From NCBI GenBank assembly GCA_002189035.1, contig NEEC01000041.1:62001-126000 (forward strand): a stretch of 64,000 nucleotides of DNA, in the 5' to 3' direction. A program made the translations under genes and the position numbers. The notes below the pieces were generated by a model. It saw nothing but the letters and a program-made list of their open reading frames with translations. It did not search any database and was not told the origin of the DNA. Of this stretch, positions 37,879 through 50,282 are shown piece by piece (position 1 is the first letter of the stretch; each line of letters opens with the position of its first letter). The DNA is from Utricularia gibba. Lineage: Eukaryota > Streptophyta > Magnoliopsida > Lamiales > Lentibulariaceae.

Positions 37879-39257
37879 GGATATCTTGCAAACGGTGATG
37901 AGTCATGTTGCACATATCATACCGTTTCGAAGCTCGTTCCGAGCCGGTCTTCTTTCGTGTTGAGAACTTGTTCGTCCGAGGAGGCACAAATGCTCGAAAG
38001 ATTGCCTTATATTAGCCTTAGATGTGCAACGAAGTGGCCACAACGTTCGCGACGATGCGACTCGGGACACCCGACTCGATGCGAATGTGATTTTCGGCAT
38101 GCAAGACATATGTATTTCATGGGACGATGTGAATATTTGGATTTCGAGATGATCATTTAAGATGCCATGGGTGTGTCCCTAGCCACAACCTCATGGTGGC
38201 CTCGTGCACTCTTCGGTATCGAGTGGATATCTTGCAAACGGTGATGAGTCATGTTGCACATAGCATACCGTTTCGAAGCTCGTTCCGAGCCGGTCTTCTT
38301 TCGTGTTGAGAACTTGTTCGTCCGAGGAGGCACAAATGCTCGAAAGATTGCCTTATATTAGCCTTAGATGTGCAACGAAGTGGCCACAACGTTCGCGACG
38401 ATGCGACTCGGGACACCGACTCGATGCGAATGTGATTTTCGGCATGCAAGACATATTTATTTCATGGGACGATGTGAAATTTGGATTTCGAGATGATCAT
38501 TTAAGATGCCATGGGTGTGTCCCTAGCCACAACTCATGGTGGCCTCGTGCACTCTTCGGTATCGAGTGGATATCTTGCAAATGGTGATGAGTCATGTTGC
38601 ACATAGCATACCGTTTCGAAGCTCGTTCCGAGCGGTCTCTTTCGTGTTGAGAACTTGTTCGTCCGAGGAGGCACAAATGCTCGAAAGATTGCCTTATATT
38701 AGCCTTAGATGTGCAACGAAGTGGCCACCACGTTCGCGACGATGCGACTCGGGACACCCGACTCGATGCGAATGTGATTTTCGGCATGCAAGACATATGT
38801 ATTTCATGGGACGATGTGAATATTTGGATTCGAGATGATCATTTAAGATGCCATGGGTGTGTCCCTAGCCACAACCTCATGGTGGCCTCGTGCACTCTTC
38901 GGTATCGAGTGGATATCTTGCAAATGGTGATGAGTCATGTTGCACATAGCATACCGTTTCGAAGCTCGTTCCGAGCCGGTCTTCTTTCGTGTTGAGAACT
39001 TGTTCGTCCGAGGAGGCACAAATGCTCGAAAGATTGCCTTATATTAGCCTTAAGATGTGCAACGAAGTGGCCACCACGTTCGCGACGATGCGACTCGGGA
39101 CACCCGACTCGATGCGAATGTGATTTTCGGCATGCAAGACATATGTATTTCATGGGACGATGTGAATATTTGGATTTCGAGATGATCATTTAAGATGCCA
39201 TGGGTGTGTCCCTAGCCACAACCTCATGGTGGCCTCGTGCACTCTTCGGTATCGAGT
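37879..39257 (+). repeat. Clean satellite block
   Basis: Units start at 37879, 38225, 38568 and 38911 (346, 343, 343 and 347 bp). The unit at 38568 has GAGCGGTCTCTTT, a two-change form shared only with the unit at 31754 among those I read. The unit at 38225 has ACATATTTATTTC instead of ACATATGTATTTC, also seen at 41059. Confidence 0.96.
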
Positions 39258-40495
39258 GGATATCTTGCAAATGGTGATGAGTCATGTTGCACATAGCATA
39301 CCGTTTCGAAGCTCGTTCCGAGCCGGTCTTCTTTCGTGTTGAGAACTTGTTCGTCCGAGGAGGCACAAATGCTCGAAAGATTGCCTTATATTAGCCTTCA
39401 GATGTGCAACGAAGTGGCCACCACGTTGCGACGATGCGACTCGGGACACCGACTCGATGCGAATGTGATTTTCGGCATGCAAGACATATGTATTTCATGG
39501 GACGATGTCGAGATGATCATTTAAGATGCCATGGGTGTGTGCGACATGTTGCGGGACACTTGTTCGTCCGAGGAGGCACAAATGCTCGAAAGATTGCCTT
39601 ATATTAGCCTTCAGATGTGCAACGAAGTGGCCACCAACGATTCGCGACGATGCGACTCGGGACATCGCGAATGTGACATAAGACATGTATTTCATGGGAC
39701 GATGTGAAATTTGGATTTCGAGATGATCATTTAAGATGCCATGGGTGTGTCCCTAGCCACAACCTCATGGTGGCCTCGTGCACTCTTCGGTATCGAGTGG
39801 ATATCTTGCAAACGGTGATGAGTCATGTTGCACATAGCATACCGTTTCGAAGCTCGTTCCGAGCCGGTCTTCTTTCGTGTTGAGAACTTGTTCGTCCGAG
39901 GAGGCACAAATGCTCGAAAGATTGCCTTATATTAGCCTTAAGATGTGCAACGAAGTGGCCACCACGTTCGCGACGATGCGACTCGGGACACCCGACTCGA
40001 TGCGAATGTGATTTTCGGCATGCAAGACATATGTATTTCATGGGACGATGTGAAATTTGGATTTCGAGATGATCATTTAAGATGCCATGGGTGTGTCCCT
40101 AGCCACAACCTCATGGTGGCCTCGTGCACTCTTCGGTATCGAGTGGATATCTTGCAAATGGTGATGAGTCATGTTGCACATAGCATACCGTTTCGAAGCT
40201 CGTTCCGAGCCGGTCTTCTTTCGTGTTGAGAACTTGTTCGTCCGAGGAGGCACAAATGCTCGAAAGATTGCCTTATATTAGCCTTCAGATGTGCAACGAA
40301 GTGGCCACACACGTTCGCGACGATGCGACTCGGGACTCCGACTCGATGCGAATGTGATTTTCGGCATGCAAGACATATGTATTTCATGGGACGATGTGAA
40401 TATTTTGGATTTCGAGATGATCATTTAAGATGCCATGGGTGTGTCCCTAGCCACAACCTCATGGTGGCCTCGTGCACTCTTCGGTATTTTCGAGT
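39258..40495 (+). repeat. Satellite block with one large deletion
   Basis: Starting at 39258, the interval to the next intact boundary (39799) is 541 bp. It holds one nearly complete unit and one that has lost most of its first 100 bp. At about 39540 GGTGTGTGCGACATGTTGCGGGACACTTGTTCGTCC joins the unit end to ACTTGTTCG. Units at 39799 (346 bp) and 40145 (351 bp, with small insertions such as GGTATTTTCGAG) follow. Confidence 0.93.
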
Positions 40496-41172
40496 GGATA
40501 TCTTGCAAATGGTGATGAGTCATGTTGCACATAGCGTTTCCGAGCCGGTCTCTTCGTGCCGAGAACTCTTGCTCGTTGTTGAGAAACTTTCGTTCGTCGA
40601 TGCGAATGTGATTTTTCATGGACACAACGATGCTCGAAAGCCATCATGCCTTGCATATCGAGTGGATATCTTGCAAATGGTGATGAGTCATGTTGCACAT
40701 AGCATACCGTTTCGAAGCTCGTTCCGAGCCGGTCTTCTTTCGTGTTGACTTGAAGTCGAAAGATTGCCATATTAGCCACGTGGCCACCGTTCGCGCGACG
40801 ATGCGACTCGGGACACCCCGACGATGCGATGCGGCATGCAAGACATATGTATTTCATGGGACGATGTGAAATTCGAGCATGATGCCAAGACATATCGTGT
40901 TTCATGAACTTGTGTGAAATATTTGAGGATTTCGAGAACATGCTCGAAAGATTGCCTTATATTAGCCTTAAGATGTGCAACGAAGTGGCCACCACGTTCG
41001 CGACGATGCGACTCGGGACACCCGACTCGATGCGAATGTGATTTTCGGCATGCAAGACATATTTATTTCATGGGACGATGTGAAATTTGATTTCGAGATG
41101 ATCATTTAAGATGCCATGGTGTGTCCCTAGCCACAACCTCATGGTGGCCTCGTGCACTCTTCGGTATCGAGT
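40496..41172 (+). repeat. Scrambled patch with half-length unit
   Basis: A 168-bp unit at 40496-40663 contains GAGAACTCTTGCTCGTTGTTGAGAAAC (40561-40587), a stuttered form of the GTTGAGAACTTGTTCG word, and then GTCGATGCGAATGTGATTTTTCATGG. The next interval (40664-41172) is 509 bp: consensus to about 40745, multiply deleted to 40945, then consensus again. AAGACATATCGTGTTTCATG near 40888 repeats a half-B word that already occurred about 40 bp earlier. Confidence 0.88.
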
Positions 41173-44100
41173 GGATATCTTGCAAATGGTGATGAGTCAT
41201 GTTGCACATAGCATACCGTTTCGAAGCTCGTTCCGAGCCGGTCTTCTTTCGTGTTGAGAACTTGTTCGTCCGAGGAGGCACAAATGCTCGAAAGATTGCC
41301 TTATATTAGCCTTAAGATGTGCAACGAAGTGGCCACCACGTTCGCGACGATGCGACTCGGGACACCCGACTCGATGCGAATGTGATTTTCGGCATGCAAG
41401 ACATATGTATTTCATGGGACGATGTGAATATTTGGATTTCGAGATGATCATTTAAGATGCCATGGGTGTGTCCCTAGCCACAACCTCATGGTGGCCTCGT
41501 GCACTCTTCGGTATCGAGTGGATATCTTGCAAACGGTGATGAGTCATGTTGCACATAGCATACCGTTTCGAAGCTCGTTCCGAGCCGGTCTTCTTTCGTG
41601 TTGAGAACTTGTTCGTCCGAGGAGGCACAAATGCTCGAAAGATTGCCTTATATTAGCCTTAAGATGTGCAACGAAGTGGCCACACGTTCGCGACGATGCG
41701 ACTCGGGACACCCGACTCGATGCGAATGTGATTTTCGGCATGCAAGACATATGTATTTCATGGGACGATGTGAATATTTGGATTTCGAGATGATCATTTA
41801 AGATGCCATGGGTGTGTCCCTAGCCACAACCTCATGGTGGCCTCGTGCACTCTTCGGTATCGAGTGGATATCTTGCAAATGGTGATGAGTCATGTTGCAC
41901 ATAGCATACCGTTTCGAAGCTCGTTCCGAGCCGGTCTTCTTTCGTGTTGAGAACTTGTTCGTCCGAGGAGGCACAAATGCTCGAAAGATTGCCTTATATT
42001 AGCCTTAAGATGTGCAACGAAGTGGCCACCACGTTCGCGACGATGCGACTCGGGACACCCGACTCGATGCGAATGTGATTTTCGGCATGCAAGACATATG
42101 TATTTCATGGGACGATGTGAATATTTGGATTTCGAGATGATCATTTAAGATGCCATGGGTGTGTCCCTAGCCACAACCTCATGGTGGCCTCGTGCACTCT
42201 TCGGTATCGAGTGGATATCTTGCAAATGGTGATGAGTCATGTTGCACATAGCATACCGTTTCGAAGCTCGTTCCGAGCCGGTTTCTTTCGTGTTGAGAAC
42301 TTGTTCGTCCGAGGAGGCACAAATGCTCGAAAGATTGCCTTATATTAGCCTTAGATGTGCAACGAAGTGGCCACCACGTTCGCGACGATGCGACTCGGGA
42401 CACCCGACTCGATGCGAATGTGATTTTCGGCATGCAAGACATATGTATTTCATGGGACGATGTGAAATTTGATTTCGAGATGATCATTTAAGATGCCATG
42501 GGTGTGTCCCTAGCCACAACCTCATGGTGGCCTCGTGCACTCTTCGGTATCGAGTGGATATCTTGCAAATGGTGATGAGTCATGTTGCACATAGCATACC
42601 GTTTCGAAGCTCGTTCCGAGCCGGTCTTCTTTCGTGTTGAGAACTTGTTCGTCCGAGGAGGCACAAATGCTCGAAAGATTGCCTTATATTAGCCTTAAGA
42701 TGTGCAACGAAGTGGCCACCACGTTCGCGACGATGCGACTCGGGACACCCGACTCGATGCGAATGTGATTTTCGGCATGCAAGACATATGTATTTCATGG
42801 GACGATGTGAATATTTGGATTTCGAGATGATCATTTAAGATGCCATGGGTGTGTCCCTAGCCACAACCTCATGGTGGCCTCGTGCACTCTTCGGTATCGA
42901 GTGGATATCTTGCAAATGGTGATGAGTCATGTTGCACATAGCATACCGTTTCGAAGCTCGTTCCGAGCCGGTCTCTTTCGTGTTGAGAACTTGTTCGTCC
43001 GAGGAGGCACAAATGCTCGAAAGATTGCCTTATATTAGCCTTCAGATGTGCAACGAAGTGGCCACACGTTCGCGACGATGCGACTCGGGACACCGACTCG
43101 ATGCGAATGTGATTTTCGGCATGCAAGACATATGTATTTCATGGGACGATGTGAAATTTGGATTTCGAGATGATCATTTAAGATGCCATGGGTGTGTCCC
43201 TAGCCACAACCTCATGGTGGCCTCGTGCACTCTTCGGTATCGAGTGGATATCTTGCAAATGGTGATGAGTCATGTTGCACATAGCATACCGTTTCGAAGC
43301 TCGTTCCGAGCCGGTCTCTTTCGTGTTGAGAACTTGTTCGTCCGAGGAGGCACAAATGCTCGAAAGATTGCCTTATATTAGCCTTCAGATGTGCAACGAA
43401 GTGGCCACCACGTTCGCGACGATGCGACTCGGGACACCCGACTCGATGCGAATGTGATTTTCGGCATGCAAGACATATGTATTTCATGGGACGATGTGAA
43501 TATTTGGATTTCGAGATGATCATTTAAGATGCCATGGGTGTGTCCCTAGCCACAACCTCATGGTGGCCTCGTGCACTCTTCGGTATCGAGTGGATATCTT
43601 GCAAATGGTGATGAGTCATGTTGCACATAGCATACCGTTTCGAAGCTCGTTCCGAGCCGGTCTTCTTTCGTGTTGAGAACTTGTTCGTCCGAGGAGGCAC
43701 AAATGCTCGAAAGATTGCCTTATATTAGCCTTAGATGTGCAACGAAGTGGCCACCACGTTCGCGACGATGCGACTCGGGACACCCGACTCGATGCGAATG
43801 TGATTTTCGGCATGCAAGACATATGTATTTCATGGGACGATGTGAATATTTGGATCGATTTCGAGATGATCATTTATCTTGCAGATGCCATGGGTGTTCC
43901 GTCCCTAGCCACAACCTCATGGTGGCCTCGTGCGACTCTTCGGTATCGAGTGGATATCTTGCAAATGGTGATGAGTCATGTTGCACATAGCATACCGTTT
44001 CGAAGCTCGTTCCGAGCCGGTCTTCTTTCGTGTTGAGAACTTGTTCGTCCGAGGAGGCACAAATGCTCGAAAGATTGCCTTATATTAGCCTTAAGATGTG

Positions 44101-45164
44101 CAACGAAGTGGCCACCACGTTCGCGACGATGCGACTCGGGACACCCGACTCGATGCGAATGTGATTTTCGGCATGCAAGACATATGTATTTCATGGGACG
44201 ATGTGAAATTTTGGATTTCGAGATGATCATTTAAGATGCCATGGGTGTGTCCCTAGCCACAACCTCATGGTGGCCTCGTGCACTCTTCGGTATCGAGTGG
44301 ATATCTTGCAAATGGTGATGAGTCATGTTGCACATAGCATACCGTTTCGAAGCTCGTTCCGAGCCGGTCTTCTTTCGTGTTGAGAACTTGTTCGTCCGAG
44401 GAGGCACAAATGCTCGAAAGATTGCCTTATATTAGCCTTCAGATGTGCAACGAAGTGGCCACCACGTTCGCGACGATGCGACTCGGGACACCCGACTCGA
44501 TGCGAATGTGATTTTCGGCATGCAAGACATATGTATTTCATGGGACGATGTGAAATTTGGATTTCGAGATGATCATTTAAGATGCCATGGGTGTGTCCCT
44601 AGCCACAACCTCATGGTGGCCTCGTGCACTCTTCGGTATCGAGTGGATATCTTGCAAATGGTGATGAGTCATGTTGCACATAGCATACCGTTTCGAAGCT
44701 CGTTCCGAGCCGGTCTTCTTTCGTGTTGAGAACTTGTTCGTCCGAGGAGGCACAAATGCTCGAAAGATTGCCTTATATTAGCCTTAAGATGTGCAACGAA
44801 GTGGCCACCACGTTCGCGACGATGCGACTCGGGACACCCGACTCGATGCGAATGTGATTTTCGGCATGCAAGACATATGTATTTCATGGGACGATGTGAA
44901 ATTTGGATTTCGAGATGATCATTTAAGATGCCATGGGTGTGTCCTAGCCACAACCTCATGGTGGCCTCGTGCACTCTTCGGTATCGAGTGGATATCTTGC
45001 AAATGGTGATGAGTCATGTTGCACATAGCATACCGTTTCGAAGCTCGTTCCGAGCCGGTCTTCTTTCGTGTTGAGAACTTGTTCGTCCGAGGAGGCACAA
45101 ATGCTCGAAAGATTGCCTTATATTAGCCTTCAGATGTGCAACGAAGTGGCCACCACGTTCGCGA
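41173..45164 (+). repeat. Clean satellite block
   Basis: Units start at 41173, 41520, 41866, 42213, 42556, 42903, 43246, 43592, 43952, 44299, 44645 and 44990. All spacings are 343-347 bp except the 43592 unit (360 bp). The units at 41866 and 42556 appear identical to each other and to those at 11928, 33829 and 38911. Confidence 0.97.
43592..43951 (+). repeat. Over-long unit (360 bp) with four insertions
   Basis: Four insertions explain the 14 extra bases. CGAT lies in TGGAT-TTCGAG at about 43856, and TCTTGC in CATTTA-AGATGCC at 43877-43882. TCC lies in GGGTGT-GTCCC near 43898, and a G in CGTGC-ACTC near 43934. TCTTGC is a word from the unit boundary (GATATCTTGC). All four lie in the last 100 bp, while the rest of the unit matches consensus. 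Confidence 0.85.
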
Positions 45165-45393
45165 ACGAAGACTCGGGACAGTCATGCGATGCGACGATTA
45201 GCCGGACATCGAGCTTGCGATGAGTCCGAGCCGGTGTGTTCGTGTTGCTTTGCGCCTTGTGCATGGCGTTCGCGACGATAGTATGCCATGGACATATGTG
45301 TGTGAATATTTTTTTCGAGATGATCATTTAAGATGCCATGTGTGTCCCTAGCCACAACCTCATGGTGGCCTCGTGCACTCTTCGGTATCGAGT
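45165..45393 (+). repeat. Scrambled satellite patch
   Basis: After CACGTTCGCGAACGAAG the sequence breaks into short words (GTCATGCGATGCGACG, TTAGCCGGACATCGAGC, GTGTTGCTTTGCGCC, GGCGTTCGCGACGATAG). Consensus resumes at TTCGAGATGATC about 45314. The full interval from 44990 is 404 bp, longer than one unit, so material from at least two units is mixed. No foreign element is recognised. Confidence 0.85.
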
Positions 45394-47374
45394 GGATATC
45401 TTGCAAATGGTGATGAGTCATGTTGCACATAGCATACCGTTTCGAAGCTCGTTCCGAGCCGGTCTTCTTTCGTGTTGAGAACTTGTTCGTCCGAGGAGGC
45501 ACAAATGCTCGAAAGATTGCCTTATATTAGCCTTCAGATGTGCAACGAAGTGGCCACCACGTTCGCGACGATGCGACTCGGGACACCCGACTCGATGCGA
45601 ATGTATTTCATGGGACGATGTGAAATTTTTTCTGATCATTTCGAGAGAATTTGTGATGAAACGGAAGGTTCCGAGACATGCTCGAAAGATTGCCTTATAT
45701 TAGCCTTAGATGTGCAACGAAGTGGCCACCACGTTCGCGACGATGCGACTCGGGACACCCGACTCGATGCGAATGTGATTTTCGGCATGCAAGACATGTA
45801 TTTCATGGGACGATGTGAATATTTGGATTTCGAGATGATCATTTAAGATGCCATGGGTGTGTCCCTAGCCACAACCTCATGGTGGCCTCGTGCACTCTTC
45901 GGTATCGAGTGGATATCTTGCAAACGGTGATGAGTCATGTTGCACATATCATACCGTTTCGAAGCTCGTTCCGAGCCGGTCTTCTTTCGTGTTGAGAACT
46001 TGTTCGTCCGAGGAGGCACAAATGCTCGAAAGATTGCCTTATATTAGCCTTAAGATGTGCAACGAAGTCCACCACGTTCGCGACGATGCGACTCGGGACA
46101 CCCGACTCGATGCGAATGTGATTTTCGGCATGCAAGACATATGTATTTCATGGGACGATGTGAATATTTGGATTTCGAGATGATCATTTAAGATGCCATG
46201 GGTGTGTCCCTAGCCACAACCTCATGGTGGCCTCGTGCACTCTTCGGTATCGAGTGGATATCTTGCAAATCGTTGCACATAGATACCGGAAGCTCGTTCC
46301 GAGCAGAACTTAGGAAGCTCGAAAGATTGCCTTATATTAGCCTTAAGATGTGCAACGAAGTGGCCACCACGTTCGCGACGATGCGACTCGGGACACCCGA
46401 CTCGATGCGAATGTGATTTTCGGCATGCAAGACATATGTATTTCATGGGACGATGTGAATATTTGGATTTCGAGATGATCGATGCGAGCCATGACTCGGT
46501 ATCGAGTGGATATCAGGTGATGAGTCATGTTGCACATGAAGCTCGTTCCGAAGAACCATGCTCTTGCCTTATATTAGCCTTAAGATGTGCAACGAAGTGG
46601 CCACCACGTTCGCGACGATGCGACTCGGGACACCCGACTCGATGCGAATGTGATTTTCGGCATGCAAGACATATGTATTTCATGGGACGATGTGAAATTT
46701 GGATTTCGAGATGATCATTTAAGATGCCATGGGTGTGTCCCTATCATGGTGACTCGGTAGAGTGCCAAATGGTGTCATGTTGCACATAGCATACCGTTTC
46801 GAAGCTCGTTCCGAGCCGGTCTAAGAACTTGTTCGTCCGAGGAGGCACAAATGCTCGAAAGATTGGCCTTAAGATGTGCGAAGTGGCCACTTCGCGACGA
46901 TGCGACTCGGGACACCCGACTCGATGCGAATGTGATTTTCGGCATGCAAGACATATGTATTTCATGGGACGATGTGAAATTTGGATTTCGAGATGATCAT
47001 TTAAGATGCCATGAGCCTCATGACTCTTCGGTATCGTGCTTGCAAACGGTGATGAGTCATGTTGCACATATCATACCGTTTCGAAGCTCGTTCCGAGCCG
47101 GTCTTCTTTGTTGAGAACTTGTTCGTCCGAGGAGGCACAAATGCTCGAAAGATTGCCTTATATTAGCCTTAAGATGTGCAACGAAGTGGCCACCACGTTC
47201 GCGACGATGCGACTCGGGACACCGACTCGATGCGAATGTGATTTTCGGCATGCAAGACATATGTATTTCATGGGACGATGTGAAATTTGGATTTCGAGAT
47301 GATCATTTAAGATGCCATGGGTGTGTCCCTAGCCACAACCTCATGGTGGCCTCGTGCACTCTTCGGTATCGAGT
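45394..47374 (+). repeat. Mixed intact and deleted units
   Basis: Unit marks lie at 45394, 45911, 46256, 46508, about 46755 and about 47037. The first interval (517 bp) is a unit with a rearranged joint at 45625-45680 followed by a unit lacking its first part. The 46256 unit shares three deletions with that at 62126: loss between GCAAA and GTTGCACATA, the ATACCGGAAG joint, and AGCAGAAC. The units at 46508 and 46755 keep word order but lack many small blocks. Confidence 0.93.
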
Positions 47375-49609
47375 GGATATCTTGCAAACGGTGATGAGTC
47401 ATGTTGCACATAGCATACCGTTTCGAAGCTCGTTCCGAGCCGGTCTTCTTTCGTGTTGAGAACTTGTTCGTCCGAGGAGGCACAAATGCTCGAAAGATTG
47501 CCTTATATTAGCCTTAAGATGTGCAACGAAGTGGCCACAACGTTCGCGACGATGCGACTCGGGACACCCGACTCGATGCTGATTATGTGACGATGCGCAT
47601 GATGCCAATCATGGTACTCTTCGGGACGATGTGAATACCGATTTCGAGAGAACTGATCATTTAAGATGCATGGGTGTGTCCCTATGCCATGCAACCTCAT
47701 GTGAAATTTGGAGATGATCATTTAAGATGCCATGGGTGTGTCCCTAGCCACAACCTCATGGTGGCCTCGTGCACTCTTCGGTATCGAGTGGATATCTTGC
47801 AAACGGTGATGAGTCATGTTGCACATAATACCGTTTCGAAGCTCGTTCCGAGCCGGTCTTCTTTCGTGTTGAGAACTTGTTCGTCCGAGGAGGCACAAAT
47901 GCTCGAAAGATTGCCTTATATTAGCCTTAAGATGTGCAACGAAGTGGCCACCACGTTCGCGACGATGCGACTCGGGACACCCGACTCGATGCGAATGTGA
48001 TTTTCGGCATGCAAGACATATGTATTTCATGGGACGATGTGAAATATTTCGAGATGATCATTTAAGATGCCATGGGTGTGTCCCTAGCCACAACCTCATG
48101 GTGGCCTCGTGCACTCTTCGGTATCGAGTGGATATCTTGCAAACGGTGATGAGTCCACATAGCATAAGAGGCGTCTGCTCGAAAGATTGCCTTATATTAG
48201 CCTTCCGAAGTGGCCACCACGTTCGCGACGATGCGACTCGGGACACCGACTCGATGCGAATGTGATTTTCGGCATGCAAGACATATGTATTTCATGGGAC
48301 GATGTCGCGATGGAGGCACATCGAATGCACATGTTGCACATAGCATACCGTTTCGAAGCTCGTTCCGAGCCGGTCTCTTTCGTGTTGAGAACTTGTTCGT
48401 CCGAGGAGGCACAAATGCTCGAAAGATTGCCTTATATTAGCCTTAAGATGTGCAACGAAGTGGCCACCACGTTCGCGACGATGCGACTCGGGACACCCGA
48501 CTCGATGCGAATGTGATTTTCGGCATGCAAGACATATGTATTTCATGGGACGATGTGAAATTTGGATTTCGAGATGATCATTTAAGATGCCATGGGTGTG
48601 TCCCTAGCCACAACCTCATGGTGGCCTCGTGCACTCTTCGGTATCGAGTGGATATCTTGCAAATGGTGATGAGTCATGTTGCACATAGCATACCGTTTCG
48701 AAGCTCGTTCCGAGCCGGTCTTCTTTCGTGTTGAGAACTTGTTCGTCCGAGGAGGCACAAATGCTCGAAAGATTGCCTTATATTAGCCTTAAGATGTGCA
48801 ACGAAGTGGCCACCACGTTCGCGACGATGCGACTCGGGACACCCGACTCGATGCGAATGTGATTTTCGGCATGCAAGACATATGTATTTCATGGGACGAT
48901 GTGAATTTTGGATTTCGAGATGATCATTTAAGATGCCATGGGTGTGTCCCTAGCCACAACCTCATGGTGGCCTCGTGCACTCTTCGGTATCGTCTTGCAA
49001 ACGGTGATTCATGCACATAGCATACCGTTTCGAAGCTCGTTCCGAGCCGGTCTTCTTTCGTGTTGAGAACTTGTTCGTCCGAGGAGGCACAAATGCTCGA
49101 AAGATTGCCTTAAGATGTGCAACGAAGTGGCCACAACGTTCGCGACGATGCGACTCGGGACACCCGACTCGATGCGAATGTGATTTTCGGCATGCAAGAC
49201 ATATGTATTTCATGGGACGATGTGAAATTTGGATTTCGAGATGATCATTTAAGATGCCATGGGTGTGTCCCTAGCCACAACCTCATGGTGGCCTCGTGCG
49301 ATCGAGTGCTTGCAAACGGTGATGAGTCATGTTGCACATAGCATACCGTTTCGAAGCTCGTTCCGAGCCGGTCTTCTTTCGAGAACTTGTTCGTCCGAGG
49401 AGGCACAAATGCTCGAAAGATTGCCTTATATTAGCCTTAAATGTGCAACGAAGTGGCGTTCGCGACGATACTCGTCGATTGTGATTTTCGGCATGGACAT
49501 ATGTATTTCATGATGTGAAATTTGGATTTCGAGATGATCATTTAAGATGCCATGGGTGTGTCCCTAGCCACAACCTCATGGTGGCCTCGTGCACTCTTCG
49601 GTATCGAGT
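47375..49609 (+). repeat. Mixed intact and deleted units
   Basis: Unit marks lie at 47375, 47790, 48130, about 48330, 48650, about 48990 and about 49305. The 415-bp interval from 47375 includes a rearranged stretch at 47575-47715, in which GATGATCATTTAAGATGC occurs twice about 65 bp apart. The unit near 48330 lacks most of its boundary word. The unit at 49305 has several deletions at 49440-49515. Confidence 0.93.
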
Positions 49610-50282
49610 GGATATCTTGCAAATGGTGATGAGTCATGTTGCACATAGCATACCGTTTCGAAGCTCGTTCCGAGCCGGTCTTCTTTCGTGTTGAGAACTT
49701 GTTCGTCCATGAGGATATTAGGATGTGCAACGAAATGCTGCGACTCGTCGATGCCGGCATTATGTATTTCATGCCTTCAGATGTGCAACGAAGTGGCCAC
49801 CACGTTTCGCGAACACTGCTCCCTTATATTAGCACCCGACTCGAACGAATGTGATTTTTGCACATGCAAGACGATATGTATCGGGTGACGGTATCGAGTG
49901 GATAATTTGATTTCGAGATGATTGTTCATTTATATAGCCTTCAGATGTGCAACGAAGTGGCCACCACGTTCGCGACGATGCGACTCGGGACACCCGACTC
50001 GATGCGAATGTGATTTTCGGCATGCAAGACATATGTATTTCATGGGACGATGTGAAATTTGGCCATTTAAGATGCCATGGGTGTGTCCCTAGCCACAACC
50101 TCATGACTATCGAGTGGATATCTTGCAAATGCCATGAGTCATGTGTGCACATAGCCTTATATTAGCCGATGTTGGCGACGATGCTCGTCGATGCCGATGC
50201 CGGTCGAGATGATCATTTAAGATGCCATGTGTGTCCCTAGCCACAACCTCATGGTGGCCTCGTGCACTCTTCGGTATCGAGT
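49610..50282 (+). repeat. Scrambled satellite patch
   Basis: After a normal start, positions 49708-49935 and 50105-50215 are mosaics. The joint TTCATTTATATAGCCTTCAG (49925-49944) fuses half-B CATTTAAG to half-A TATATTAGCC at the matching place. The 167-bp unit at 50116 joins CACATAG to CCTTATATTAGCC, with the unit middle missing, and contains ATGCTCGTCGATGCC near 50181. Confidence 0.87.

Noticed and set aside
45165-45320. Unique sequence or small RNA gene in a scrambled patch
   Set aside because: Most words (GGCGTTCGCGACGAT, TTAGCCGG, TCGAGATGATC) are satellite pieces; no tRNA or other RNA fold landmarks were recognised.
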